In this document: in pieces, positions 33,417 through 46,694 of the stretch
Numbering within the stretch: the first letter of the stretch is position 1
Layout of the letters: each line of letters starts with the position of its first letter
Source of the DNA: Misgurnus anguillicaudatus
Taxonomy: Eukaryota; Chordata; Actinopteri; Cypriniformes; Cobitidae
Assembly: GCF_027580225.2 (NCBI RefSeq)
Contig: NC_073342.2
Location: 16,131,001-16,195,000 of the forward strand
Reading direction: 5' to 3'
DNA: 64,000 nt
Program-made: the position numbers and the translations under genes
Notes under the pieces: generated by a model
The model's database searches: none
Told to the model about the DNA's origin: nothing
What the model saw: the letters and a program-made list of their open reading frames with translations, nothing else

Positions 33417-34059
33417 TCACATAATGTCTAGTGTTTGATTATTACTTCTGGCAAATACATTACATGCAGATAGTGTTGCAAAGGGGTGGAAATTTTCCAT
33501 GGGAAAAAACTTATTCTGGGGAATTTTGGAAATATTCCAAATTGGAAACTTAAGGGGAATTTATGGAATATACGGAAATTTGTGGGAATTATTAGGAAAT
33601 TTATATAAACTATATCATGTACAAATATAAATAAATATTTAGTTTGGTCATAAGCAGACATTTATGCAAGGTAATACACATTTTAAAAATTATCTCTTGA
33701 CTGATTTAAGTGTAAGTAGAACTTTTTTAGTTTTGTTTAGTTAGAGCTTTATTTATCCCCTTGGGGCAATTAATTCAGGCTATGGTGGTGCTTTTTTTAT
33801 GGTCGCCCAAGGGGCATCCACTCAAAGTAGTCAACTTTAATTGATTCTTTCATTGAGTGACACAAAAGCATAATAAACATTATTATAGTTATAGCTTACA
33901 TTTAGATTTGATCTGATTTACTGAGCTAGCTACCCAGATAGCACACGTACGTCTCAGATACGTCTTGTAAAGATCTTTACATCTGCTGACGATCGTCTTT
34001 AAATAATGCGTCTTCCATATCTCTACAAGACGTATTTAAGATCTTAAAAAAATTCTAAA

Positions 34060-36650
34060 TCCTACCTGCCTGCAGTGCATCTCCGTTTGGTCTTGAATCC
34101 GATCAAACGCAGACGAATCAGCAAAGACCTCCAACTCATTTCATTTTTTAAATAAATGTCTTGTTTAATTGTTTTAAAAATATAGTTAACGGGTTTTTAA
34201 GGGTTGGCATTAATTTTGAAGCAAAAATATAATTAAATATAAAAGCCCATATCACGTATAATAAAAAAGCAATATAGACATTTTGCGTTTAGTCCAAAAC
34301 GTTAAAAAGGCACTTAGATAAAGCACCATGCACAAGAAAAGGTGATCTCATACTCTTTCTGACTACAAAATATTAACAAATACAAAACACACAGGAACAT
34401 CATTGCCAACAGCCACTGCCCCTCTGACTGTTGTATCAGTCTGAAATGAAAAAAGTTATACATTTAAATAAATAAAACAATTGCCAACAAGCTGATTATC
34501 TTAAGGTGACCCTGCTTTAATGCTTTCTGCAATTCCTGCTTAGTATAATTACTGGGTGTGACTCATATTAAGTGTGTTTGTCAACAGTTATATATCTAAG
34601 GTTGAAACTTTTAACTTTAATGTTTATATATAGATGAAGAAACCTCATAAAAAATTGAAAACACAATACACATTCATTTGACCAGGTTTAATCCAGCATC
34701 ACAGCATGAATTATATTGACTAGATTGTTTACCAAATTTGAATAAAATGTTTAACCAAAAATACTGCAAAGCTATTGATCACATTCTCATTACATTACTT
34801 CACAAGACCCAAAGCTGATCAGGACACTTTAAGAGCATTGTAACGTAGAAACTGCTGAAAGAACCATGTAATACTGTGAATATAATGACAAACTGCTCCA
34901 TAACACTTAGATGTGACTTTAATTACAATACAACATACTCTTACTCATACTCAGGGTTTTTAAGCTGTGGGTGAAGACCCACTTGTGGGTCGCACCGTAA
35001 GATAGCGAGTGTTGCATTGTAGTGATGGTTTGTCCAATTAATTATTAGCAATGGTTTTGATATACTATAAGATTACACATGTCTAAAGCCCATAATACAC
35101 GGCACGATTTTTGGCTGTCCCAGATGAAAGATTACCAATCGTGAAACAATCGTGGAGATTTCTGTGATCGTGGCTCTTAATTGGTGGTCCTATCTCATAC
35201 AGTGTGAGAGGTTTAAAGACCTCTTTTCCCAGTCCTGGGACCAAAGACACCTACGATAGTTTTATGACAGTGTAAGAAGTTCAGCATGATCAACGCACAT
35301 CAACAACGTGTTTGCTTCTACGACCTGCATACCTGTATTTGTTTACCACTAGCGCATGCTGATGACGGATGTCGCAGCCTCAGATGCAATAGGTGTCTTC
35401 ATCGACAGTCTACTGCTAAAGTTTAAACAATTCTTGTCACACAGTGTGATAAGGTCTATTGGATTGCAAAAATCCTGCTGTGTATCCTGGGCTTAATATG
35501 TTGTGAAATTAAAAGTTTGGAAACCCCTGCTTAACACAAAGTCTCATTTAAAGTTTATAAGAACTTTTGCAATAGATCGACACTAAACGAAACTGATGGC
35601 AGATAAGGTGTTGGGATGACAATGGGCCAGAGTTGAATCTGTGCATCTTAGCAGATCACAGGCAGGTTTCTCCTGAAGTGCTGCATTAAGAAAAGAAAGG
35701 AAAAAGATGTTAGAACATTTTTAAGGAAATTGAAATAATTCTCACAATCAATATTGGACTATAAACAATAAATTATTACCAATACAATAACATGCAAACA
35801 GACCTGTCAACCACCTAAATAATAGATACTATGCGGTAGGTTACCGGTTTTAAGGTATACCGAGGTTTTAAACAGTCAAGGTTACAAAACCACTAAAATG
35901 GTCTGTGATACCGTCTCCAAGGTATGAACTGTATTTATACAAAATTCATTAAATCATTAAGTCATGTGATTGATTTGATGTTTACATGTTATATACATTT
36001 TGAAAATATTATATATAATATAATTTAAAGGCTTTATTTTTACCTGGCATTTAAAAATAACAAATTTTAGTGTAGCAATGGCAATACAGCAAAACTGTAA
36101 AACCGTGGTATTTTTGCTAAAGGTAATCATACCGCCAGAATCTTATACCGGCCCATGCCTACTAAGCGGTTGTACCAAGTGTTAGAAACATCAAGATTCT
36201 CAAATTTTTAGGGCTAGCGCAATACCACAGTTTTGGCTATTCTTCATGTTCTCTAGGGCAGTTATTTTGCACCAGTGACAGAAACAGTGACCAAATAATT
36301 CATTACCTTATCTACATGTGAAGGAAGATTTTTGGCCTGCACTTTCACAGCTGATATTATAAAAATCAGCTTATGACATTAACATGTTTCAAGCGTTTTA
36401 ATTTACTTTTATTTGTGAAGTTTATCTATCACATGTGGAGACATACGCACATACGAAACGGCAAAAAAGACGCTAAAATCTGGGTTAAGAGCAAAAAACT
36501 ACCTGCGCCAATCAGTTTTTGCCATTTATGGGCTTTACCCTATAAAAGAAAACCGTTTTATGCATTTAAATGACCTTACACGTTATCAGTTTATTAAGCG
36601 TTTAGACTATGTAGACACAATGTGCACTAAGATAAAAAAAATTGGTTAAC
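34060..36650. other. Left interior of the large element, no recognised gene
   Basis: AT-rich sequence with scattered repeat pieces (for example the cataatacacggcacgattt region near 35090). No frame with family features. Confidence 0.45.
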
Positions 36651-36837
36651 ACGACCACTCGTGGTGGCTTCACTCAGAGGTTGGAGAAGACAACCGGTGG
36701 ACTAAACATCAAGCCTCTGCACGATTCAGGTAAGTGGAATAAAATACATTGTAAATAAACATTATTAAAACAGATTGTAAAGTCATTCATTCAAAACTTG
36801 CTATGACCTAAGCCTAAATGACTTAATTTCTTTTTAG

Positions 36838-36934
36838 AATTAAGACAACCTTAGCAGGAGAGCCCCAGCAGTAACTTTCTCTCAAGCAGATGAACAATAA
36901 GTTGCTTTGTATGAACACCACCCTAACAATCAAG
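36838..36934 (+). pseudogene. Exon-like copy with the CAAG/GTAAAAGAGCATT donor
   Basis: An AG acceptor at 36836-36837 and the donor context caatcaag/gtaaaagagcatt match the exon ending at 46754 (atattcaag/gtaaaagagcatt). An upstream exon-like piece ends at about 36729 (cgattcag/gtaagtgg). Reading frames are decayed. It suggests exon duplication across 10 kb within the large element. Confidence 0.4.
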
Positions 36935-37830
36935 GTAAAAGAGCATTAAACATTAAAGGTATTGCAGAGAATTTAGGTTTTCCGGGTGGATCATCAAGAC
37001 TATTGGTCCTCCTTGTTGTCAATCTGGAGTGTTGCGCAAAAAAAAACGGAGACGGCGTTTCTTTTCTAAAATTCGAGAAAATCCTCCGCTAAACCTTTAA
37101 GTGGAACATTTATATAGCATGCTGCTTATAGCTAGTGAGAAAGATAATCTAATTGATCTACCATGCATATCCTTCAAATAACTTAACATAACAACTGAAC
37201 ATGTCATTTAATATGTACATCATTAATAATAATTGTAAATAATATTTAATATTTGTGAAGTTATATAATTGTGAATTCATATTTGCAATGTTTATACATT
37301 ACCTGTTTTTAGGTAAACAGATTATCCATCAGTGGATGTCATGCAAAAAAAATAGCCTCAAGGTCGGCTCTGTAAATACTGTAATCTGCATGTTTCCAAG
37401 CACACGTTTACCAGGACACACTAATATTAAACAGAAAAAAAACATAAATCAGTGTTAAACACAAACAAATTTTAGGTAAATTAAATAAGGTTTTAATTTT
37501 CAATCAATATAAAAGAAATAAACGCAATAAAAAACAATGTCAGTGACGTAATAAATGTGTGTAAATTTACACGCATCATTTATTAAGCATTATAAAAAAC
37601 CCAGCAATATTATTAAACTTTGGTTATTTGTTATTATCCCTGCATTCAAATTGCAGGTTGGAGCAGGAAGTTAACCCTTCTGTCGCGCAAGCGCGAGCTG
37701 GTCGCGAGCATAGACAGTGGTCGCGAGGCCATTCCTATGGCGCTCGCTTTGTGTCATTTCTTTCCAAACCAAGCTTAAAGACGTGTTAACGTGCGCGTGA
37801 CATGCGCGTAAAGAACGTGCGTCTGTTATA

Positions 37831-37936
37831 CGCGTGGAGAACGTGCGTTCGTCTTAACGTCATACTACCGTGTCTAATTTATATGCGCGTGGAGAACGTG
37901 CGTTCGTCTTAACGTCATACTTATCGTGTCTAATTT
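37831..37936. repeat. 55-bp tandem duplication in a CpG-rich patch
   Basis: Two copies of cgcgtggagaacgtgcgttc plus gtcttaacgtcatac..taattt, period 55. The surrounding 37660-37940 is unusually rich in CpG (gtcgcgcaagcgcgagctgg) compared with its AT-rich neighbours. Confidence 0.75.
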
Positions 37937-38756
37937 CAAAATAGTGCACATAAACTGTTATACAGTTACTTGTATGAAGGGCTTGTGTTATTTAGGACAC
38001 CATTCAAACAGTGATGGCTGTAAAATCCGATCATTTAAGATATTTTCAAATTAGATAAGTAATTTCAACAGCAGATAGAAATATCACATAAATAGCTATT
38101 TAAAATAGACTTTTAAAGTAAATATAACATCCTTGAGAAAAATCAAGGCAATATACTTTGATCAAAAAGGTAATCTCACAACAAATGCATGCATTGGGAC
38201 AGGAAATATACTAAAATGAATAATAAAATAAACTAAACTAGGCCGGGCATCATTATGCTCTGTGTATCTGTTATAAAAATGAAATCCTAGCAAGCTCATA
38301 TAGACTTGTAAATGCCAAAATTAAAGGAACCCAAACATATATAAAACTAAATAAAAAATAAGACCGCCAGTAGGTGGCGGCAAGGCATTGTTATATTTTG
38401 GCAAATGTTCCACTTCTTTCAAAAGGACATATGATTTTCTAATACAATTTTAAAGATGAAAACTACTTACTACAGGAACATAATTGTAAATATTTTTTTA
38501 AATCCTCAAAAAAAATTTCTCAGTTTGCAGATTTTCATTATATTTAAAAATTATTTTCCAAATTCAATCACACAGAATTGAAACATGTGAATTTAAAGTT
38601 GCTGCATTATAAATTGCAATCTAGGTAATTATATGCGCTGTTGTTGGTTCATATGGCATGTTATATTTTAATGTTTTAATGACATAATCTTGGCTGTAAA
38701 TGATCTATAACACAATGTTATCCTGTTAATGTCAATGTCCTGTAGAAAATTATGAT

Positions 38757-40140
38757 TTTACACCAATAGCTTTGACTTCAATAGTCATGAAATGTCTTGA
38801 GAAATACATGGTTTGTCTTTTAAAAACTCAGGTAGGCCACAAACTTGATTCCTGGCAGTTTGCCTACAAATGCCAGAGAAGCACAGGCGATGCCATAAGT
38901 AGCATCACCCACCTGGTCCTTGAGGACACTAAGGCCTATGCACGTCTTTTCTTTATTGACTTTAGTTCAGCGTTCAATACAATACAGCCCTATTTACTGT
39001 TAGAAAGTCTGAAGAATATGTGTGTTAGCCCCTGTATTATTAGATGGTACTATTCTTTCTTAACAAATAGGATGTAGTATGTTAGAGTCAATAAAGAAGT
39101 TTCACAACTAAAGCCTATAAGCACAGGGGCCCCTCGGGGGTGTGTGAGTTCCCCAGTCCTCTTTACCATCTACACAAATGACTGTGTGAGTAAACACCCA
39201 CACAATTATATTGTTAAATTTTCAGATGACACTGCCATCTTGGGCTTATTATATAGGGATCAAGACACAGCATCCTATCACTCCAAAATTAAGCAGTTTG
39301 TAGATTGGTGTGACGCTCACCATCTAGTTGTGAATGTGAAAAAGACTGAGGAAATGATCTTTGACCCTAGAGCAGTTTCTGAATCAAGTTTAGTGAGTAT
39401 CCATAGCACTCCCATACGTCAGGTCTCTTCATATACGTCAGGTCTCTTCTTATAAATATCTTTGTGTTTTTATGGACTGCTCACTTACATGGCATGTTCA
39501 TATAGAAAGTCTTTGTTCTAAGCTCCGGCAGAGGATGTATTTTTTTAGAAGATTGAGACTGTATGGTGTCGTTAGCGGGCTCTTGTTCTTATTTTTCCAT
39601 ATAATCTTAGAGAATGTTATACATTATGGCATGCAGACCTAGTATGGCAATTTGAAAGTTCAGTTAAAGTCCAGGTTGGGGCGTCTGGTTAAAACTGCAC
39701 TAAAGATTGTAGGTCATTCAGACCAGGGCTACATGCAGGCACTCTATAAAAAGTCAGTTCTCAGGGAGGCACGGAAAATTTTAGATAACCCCACACACAT
39801 CTTGTATAAGGAGTTTGTCCTCCTATACCTTCAGGTAGACGTTTCAGAGTACCAAAATGCAAATTAAATGCATATAAAAACTCTTTTATTCCAACTGCCA
39901 TAAAGATGATTAATGATAAATAGCCGGTTGTTTGTACGTTACCCAGTATGGAGCTTTGGACTGGATTGTTCCTTGTTGTAATGTGTGTACTGTGTGTGTG
40001 TGTGTGTGGGGGGGGGGGTTGTATGTGTAACTGTTGTTTTCTAATTGCCATGTATGAGCTGTGTACGTTTGTAATGCAGTGATTGTGAGGCCCAAGACAA
40101 ATTTCCCCTGGGGGACGACAAAGTAAAGTATACAGTGAAC
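38757..40140 (+). mobile_element. 5'-truncated LINE with reverse transcriptase fragment
   Basis: In one frame the sequence reads PIALTSIVMKCLEK, then FFIDFSSAFNTIQP (catalytic Asp of RT motif A), GAPRGCVSSPVLFTIYTND and FSDDTAILGL (DD of motif C). The frame is broken by a TAG at 39075-39077 and by later shifts, but weak similarity continues to about 39870. The motif set fits an L2/Rex-like non-LTR retrotransposon. The 5' end is missing and the copy is dead. A (GT)n(G)n tract lies at about 39985-40019. It sits inside the large TIR element, so it inserted later or was carried with it. Confidence 0.85.
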
Positions 40141-42570
40141 ACAAAGAAAACTGTAGCCTATCATAGATTACAAATTTTGGTATTTACATTCAATGGCAAA
40201 TTAATAATAGCATAACCATTCAATAAATGTGTTTATCATTTTCATTTGGTGTGCTCTATATTCAAGTTAAAAACCTTAGGTGGGGGAGGGGGTCAGATAG
40301 TCTGTGCACACTTTATCACTCTCATTGCTACCCAAGCTCAGAGTAGCATTGTTCACATACACTATAGCAGACTATTTGAAAATTAAGCCTTGATGGTCTC
40401 AACGATTTAGCCAAATGGATAAACATTCTGGTCCATATAGTCCTGTGCATACTGTATATCATAACTGTAACTAACTAACTAACTAAATAACTAAATAACT
40501 GTCTGTTCATCATAACATTCTGGCCAAGGTGAAAATACTGCTCAATTACACTTTTATGTTGACAACATGACTAAGTATTTTGACTTGTTTGTGAATAATG
40601 ACACAAGAACTTCTCATTCTGATGGCACCGATATGTTAATTTACATTCTTTTGAGAAATGAACAAAGAATTTGAGCAAGTTGCATGCTTTTGCAGAAAAT
40701 TCATTTTGTGATGCTGTGAGTATAAATTGCTTTGAGAAATGCATTTACTGGTTAGCAAATTTTGAGGATGATTCAAGAAATGTATCAAAGTCTATAACCT
40801 ACATTAAGGCCAAACAGTATGTGCAAAAGGATAGTAAATAAAGTCCTGGGTTGTTTTTAGTAAATATTAGACAGACCAACACCGCTACACTCTAACAAAT
40901 ATTGCTTGGACTCAACAAAAGAACTAACATGCAACAGTTTGCATCAATTATTTTGAGTTAAGAAAACTACTTCTGAAATAAATTTCGGCCAACAAACTAT
41001 ATTAAGTTGGATGTACTTAAAATAACATTTAGGATAACATTTAGAGCTTTGACATGCTGTGAAAAAGGTGCAGTGCAGTATTTTTAAAGGTGCTTGAATT
41101 TGCATATTTTGGATTTAAAATGACTGGCTTCATCAGTACATCAAGACTTATTTGCCAAAACTGGGACAAACAAACACATGAATGGAGACCAGAGCCAAAG
41201 GGGATTTTGTATGAGCTAATGAAATAGAAATATAAGAATTCATATTTTATTTGTCTAATTTTAATAGGTAGATTAAGTCACTTAAGAATATGGTTGAAAT
41301 GAATTAAATTACGTGAAAATCATGAAACCGCACTCTTGCAAATCTCAAAGTATTACAGTACCTTTGTTTGCCTGTAGGTGCCCCTCAGTCATAAACGTAA
41401 AACTCCGCCAATGAAATTGACTGAAATATTTTCCTTTGAATACACAACATCTAGTAGTGCAAACATTTTTTAAGGTGAGCGTTATAACTACGTCTTTCAA
41501 CATAACATTGTCAGTTTATTCTGACTATTTAAACAAGACTAAGAAGTAGAGAAATTTAGATCTGATGTAGATCTGCTAAATTGTTACAACATGTGAAACA
41601 TTGTTCCCCCCTTTTTTGCTCAAAACAAAAATACAGTCATGTGAAACTGTTCCATGTAATGTGGACGACAGTTTCTGTACAGTTTGCAATCAACAACCGT
41701 ACATTTAAACAAACAAAATCAATTTTTATTGATTATCAAAGGTGTTTTAAAGAAAATAATTTTGTGGGGGATAAAGGAAAGCATGAATCATAATTGTTCT
41801 ATGGGTCAGTATTTTCTCTACTCTAGTCGATTTAGGGAGTGGAAGTGATAATGCAAGTGGTCCTCTGCAGCCATCTACTGGTTAGATGAATTAGTGGTAA
41901 TTTCTTGTTTTAATTTAGTTTCAAGTGTTTGTTTTTCCATAAACAAAATGCATCAGTTGCTTCTCTATTACTGCTCCTCTGTGTATTTATCCGAGCTGTA
42001 AATTGTTTTGTCTGACTTTGGGTGAGATTTTTGTATGCTCTGCTCTCAACATTGTAGTTGCAAAAAATTGTAGCCAGGCCAAGATTCAACAAACTGCCAG
42101 ACCCACAAACACTTTGATGTTTATAGCTCTACCAAATAGTACATTTATCTTAAACAGTTCCAAATGTAATGACATTACATCCTCAGTAGTAGCCTTAGTT
42201 GAAGCAATAAAAATAGAACACTTTTAATACAACAGTTTAATACAATAATAAAACACTTTATCTTAATTTTTTAGCATACTGCTGTTTTATTTTCCCCTCA
42301 GCAGATCGTATGACAATACATGACAGTAGCTACACTTAAATAACAAAGTTACGTCTAGCATTGGGATACATGATGTATGGTACAGAAATTCAGCATTCGA
42401 TATAATCAAATGTAGTCCTATGTAAACTTTGCCAAAATAAACATGATTATCTCTAATGACAATTGGCCAATGAAATCTGATTGGCCCCTGAAGTGCCCCT
42501 GTCTGATATTCATCATTGATTTAATAGCAAGTGCTCAGTAAATGTATAAGACAATAATGAAAAATAGACC
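40141..42570. other. Interior of the large element, no recognised gene
   Basis: AT-rich sequence; 41090-41460 resembles parts of 54600-55440 (tttgtttgcc.gtaggtgcccc), so it is a repeat fragment. A TAAC/TAAA short tandem lies at 40468-40500. Confidence 0.45.
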
Positions 42571-42612
42571 GGTTCACGCGCCAGACAGACGCACGTTCTT
42601 CAGACGTATGGC

Positions 42613-42776
42613 AGACGCATGTCCTTTAGACGTTTCTACATACAGACGTAATCCACACGGTGATTTCTAACGTGACGCCAACATGACGTCTGTAAGACGC
42701 ATGTCCTTTAGACGTTTCTACATACAGACGTAATCCACACGGTGATTTCTAACGTGACGCCAACATGACGTCTGTA
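42613..42776. repeat. 82-bp tandem duplication rich in ACGT
   Basis: Two copies of agacgcatgtcctttagacg..gacgccaacatgacgtctgta with period 82, almost identical. They share the AGACGT/ACGTCT motif with the tips of the large element. A further palindrome (gtgtacgtctccat / atggagacgtacac) follows at about 42827-42862. Confidence 0.8.
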
Positions 42777-43793
42777 TAGATCAACAGCTACACGTTATTG
42801 ACGTGTTTACGCGACGTGATATTTGCGTGTACGTCTCCATATAAAACAAATGGAGACGTACACGCACGTATACACGTGTGTTATCTGTCGTGCTTGTCAG
42901 TCTCGTCTCCAATTGGCACAAAACGAGCGCCATAATTCCTACGTCATGTGAGCGCCATTTTCATCATTTTACCGTTATTTCCTCAGGCAGACTTCAACAT
43001 TTTCTTCGCATTTAACATCATTATTAGCATGTAAATAATATAATTCGTAAACATAACGTTTATTTTCATTTATAATATGTTTTTTTTTTTTTGTTGGCTT
43101 TAAGTTAATTTGTCTGTCAGTTTGTTCGTGTTGGTAAGTAACTTAACGTTATTAACGTTACGTCAGCCTTTTGTCATGTATGTGTTGTTAGAAACTGATA
43201 AAAATACGAATTAATTCACAGATATAAATAACTTTATAGCTAATACAACTAATAAAATATTAACTCAATTATCAAACCACTTCGCTATAAAACTTTATGG
43301 CTTCTTGTGATTACAGGTCGTTTACATAACGTTAACTTACTCCAAGCAAGTCGGGCGGAAAGATTGATACATTTTATAACTCAAGTAACTTTAAGTTAAA
43401 CAGGGGCTGGTCTAGGCTAACTTAGCTAATGTTTACCCCACAACCGCTGAGAAAAGCGGTTAATGTTACATGTTCAACGTGCCTTGCCTTTAGGATTTGC
43501 AGCTCGATTTTGGCTTGCATTGATAAACGTTACAAACAAACAAACAAACCAAAAAAATAATGATCATATACGACAATCAATCTGTAGATCCACTAACGTT
43601 ACATGCATAACATAAAGTTGGTTACTTACCTCTAACGTTACTGATTAAACTCCTTCGTCAGCGTTGTAACTTCACATGTTGGTTTTGTTAAATCACAAGA
43701 GGCCAAAGATCGAGGTGAAAAAGAGAAATAAATCGTTCTGCGACGAGACACGTAAGCCACAGGCTACTCCAGCCCAAAGATTAGTGCAGCCCT

Positions 43794-44097
43794 TGGCTGT
43801 TTCTCAATTCCAAGAACGCAAAGAACGGACTTGCGTCCTCGTGGAGATCGGTCTTGCCAGGCGACCTTGGAAGAACGAACTCGGAAGTTTTGCCGCAATG
43901 ACTTCTGGGGCGTAAAGCGATTTTAGCAAGTCTGCACTCGATGCATCCTCGATATCAAGAACACATCCGGGTATTTTCATGCGTCCTCTGTCCTTGCGTT
44001 CTTGAGAATTGGAATGAACTTCGACCGTTAATGATGACGTAGAGCGAGGACACGAGGACGCAAGATCGCTGAAGAACGCATATTGAGAAACAGCCCT
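43794..44097. mobile_element. MITE, TIR GGCTGTTTCTCAAT
   Basis: The left tip ggctgtttctcaattcc and the right tip attgagaaacagccc are inverted. The arms carry caagaacgcaaagaacgga- and cgaggacgcaagatcg-type sequences. Open frames on both strands here follow the repeat. Confidence 0.75.
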
Positions 44098-46690
44098 TGT
44101 GTCCGGGCGCTTCACGTGGCTTAGCGTTAACCAGTATGACGTCACAGTACCGCGTGATTACACTGTTTCGTGGGCTTTTGAATCACTCTCGCGGTACTTC
44201 GATGTCTGCGCATGTCTGCATGAAGTCAACCACCCATGCTTGTAACTGGGGTAGCGTTTGTGCGCTCAGTGATTTAGGGTGTAACAAAACAAGATTATTA
44301 CATTAATTAAAATATACTCAATTAGTATTGTAATAAACCTTTTTAAATGTTTGTTAATGATTAAGTGTCATTAACAAACTCTGAATTAAAACATCAATAT
44401 ATATGCTACGTAAATTTTCCTTAAATCATCAAAACATCCAAATTCAATGAAAAAAACAACAACAATGTATTTAAGATGAGACACATTCAGCATTTATAAT
44501 TTTTTCTCTTTTTTTTTACTTTATTCAAAGTTTTCTTCAGTAGTCTGTTAACAGTAGACCAAAGGTATGATGATCAATTTTAAATGCAATATGGTTGAAA
44601 GGTCAGTAAACAAACAACAAAAAGGTAATTTCTTAATAGAATGTCTGTACATTTTTTGCTTTTGTTACATATTTCATACATCAAAATCCTTAAACGTTAA
44701 TAATTATGTATTCCAACTTGTTGCAGCTTGACAAAAATGTAGCTTGAAGGAGAAGGGACAGCTGAGAAACAAAGTCCTGGTACGCAGACGACAATACTAT
44801 AACACTGACAAGAGTATAATGATGATGGAGACGGAGACACAAGCCAGAGAAAGGGTGGACCAAACACCAGGCCAGAATTCTGCATGAGTCAGGTAAGCAT
44901 AATGAGTTACACCAGTGGTTCTCAACTCTGTTCATGGAGTCCCACTGCTCTATGAATTCTGTATGTCTCTTTGATCTGACAGACTGAGGCTGCGTCCAAA
45001 TATCACTTTGTGCATCCAATCGTGCATCATGTTCTGGATGTAAAGCATGAGACTTTTAATTGTATGTTAACATTTCTACATTTCTGCATTATTGTTATGT
45101 ATTTTGTGAAACATCTGCAACTGCAACATTGTGTCGTTTATTTAGGGACTACTGAATAAATAATACACTTTAATAAAGCTACATACTCAAAACCAAGAGC
45201 TTTTTTACAGGAGCAAAGAATTCTGCATCTAAAAGTTTGATATAAGCAAATGTTCATTTCAGAGTGTTCATTTTATTTACAGAAAAACTTAAAAATGGTA
45301 AATATAAATTTAAAGTAGTTAATAAAACACAAATACGTTTTGGTGCAAATTGCTGGCACTATCTGGATTTAAATTTTTACGCATGCTAAGTGTGTCCCAT
45401 CGGATGTTAATTCTACATGCACGCTTGGGATCTTCACGCCCACTAAAATACTTAGGCCAAATACAAAAAAAGGTCATAGTAGTCTAGTGCAAAGACAACA
45501 AGTGTGAACATTTGGACACAGCCTCAGTTCAGTTCATGAAGATCTCTACTAATGAGCTGATGATTTGAATAAGGTGTGTTAAATAAGGAAGACATACAAA
45601 ATGTGAATAGCAGAGGACCTCGAGGAACAATGTTTAGGAACAGTTACACTGTATAAAACATTAACTAAACAGACAAATTATTTGTCATAGCTTCAATAAA
45701 CAAAAGAATGTCACCTGCATTTTAGTTTCCAGCATTTTTCCACAATGAAGCCAAACTGGAAGAAAATAAACTTCTGCTTTGCATCTGACATCAATTCAGA
45801 AACCTGCAAAAATAATCACAAGAGAATGAAGAATGTTTTAAATATACATAGAAGTAAGCTCTAAGGAGCGGCATGGTTTACAGTAGAATTATGGGGTACT
45901 CACACTATGCATACTGTATCATACCAAAGTATGTTTTACCTCCAAAGTTTGGTGTGACTAGTGTGAGCGCTCCGTACCCTACTACACTTGGTCTCTGCGA
46001 CAGTCCAGTTTAGTTCATGGTAGGGTGGCAATATTTTGAAACATAAATATTTTCAAATTATTTGCGACCCTTACAAAGACACTAATTTCCCACAGCCAGC
46101 AACAGCACAATGTTTGTCTGACATCACAATCTTACTGTTATTACAACTTTATGATTGTCAACAACTACTACTTTAGACTGAACACCAGTGGGCGGAGCCA
46201 ACGATATAATGATGTGCTGTGTCTTTCTGTGGGGGAGGTCAAATGAAAATTAATCTAGCTAGTGACATCACTACTCCAGCCATTTTACATTCGTAAAACA
46301 AGAATGCTGTCTGCAATTCACTTATGTTTCCATGATTGCAAAAACTTTTATCGATGTACATATACAATTGTTTAAGTGTCATAATTAAAACATGCCTAAA
46401 TTGGCAGTGGCCCTGTCGATACAAAACTCAAGTGCAAATCATGACACTAATATAAACTGTAGTTTTGGCAATTATTGTAACAGTTATCAGATATGAATCG
46501 TGTCTTATGTAAATATAAAAAGAGCAGGAAAAAAAATGAATATAGTAAAAAAAATCTGATCTGTGCATTAAGATTTGCAATGTAAATGCAGTCTTATTGT
46601 GAGAAGAAAACTTGGTTATTGCTGGAATCATGAATGGTCTGAATAGGATTTGAGTTTGTTTACTTGTGAAACTTACCTGCACCACCATTT
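44098..46690. other. Interior of the large element, no recognised gene
   Basis: One exon-like block (44727-44892, AG before and GTAAG after) has stops near its start in all three + frames, so it is not coding. The rest has no recognised family. Confidence 0.4.
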
Positions 46691-46694
46691 ACAG

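Noticed and set aside
33475..33640. Possible continuation across the large element with 50930-51100
   Set aside because: Both hold the GGAAATTTTCC-type repeat and could be two halves of one interrupted element, but orientation and extent could not be established by eye.
39761..40164. 127- and 84-codon - strand frames with PPPHTHTHT
   Set aside because: They come from the (GT)n(G)n tract and the LINE tail.
43676..44145. Frames of 79 and 113 codons on opposite strands
   Set aside because: Most of both frames lies within the MITE at 43794-44097, and neither has recognisable motifs.
44727..44892. Block with good acceptor and donor signals in the large element
   Set aside because: All three + frames are closed near the acceptor, so it is not a coding exon; it could at most be untranslated.
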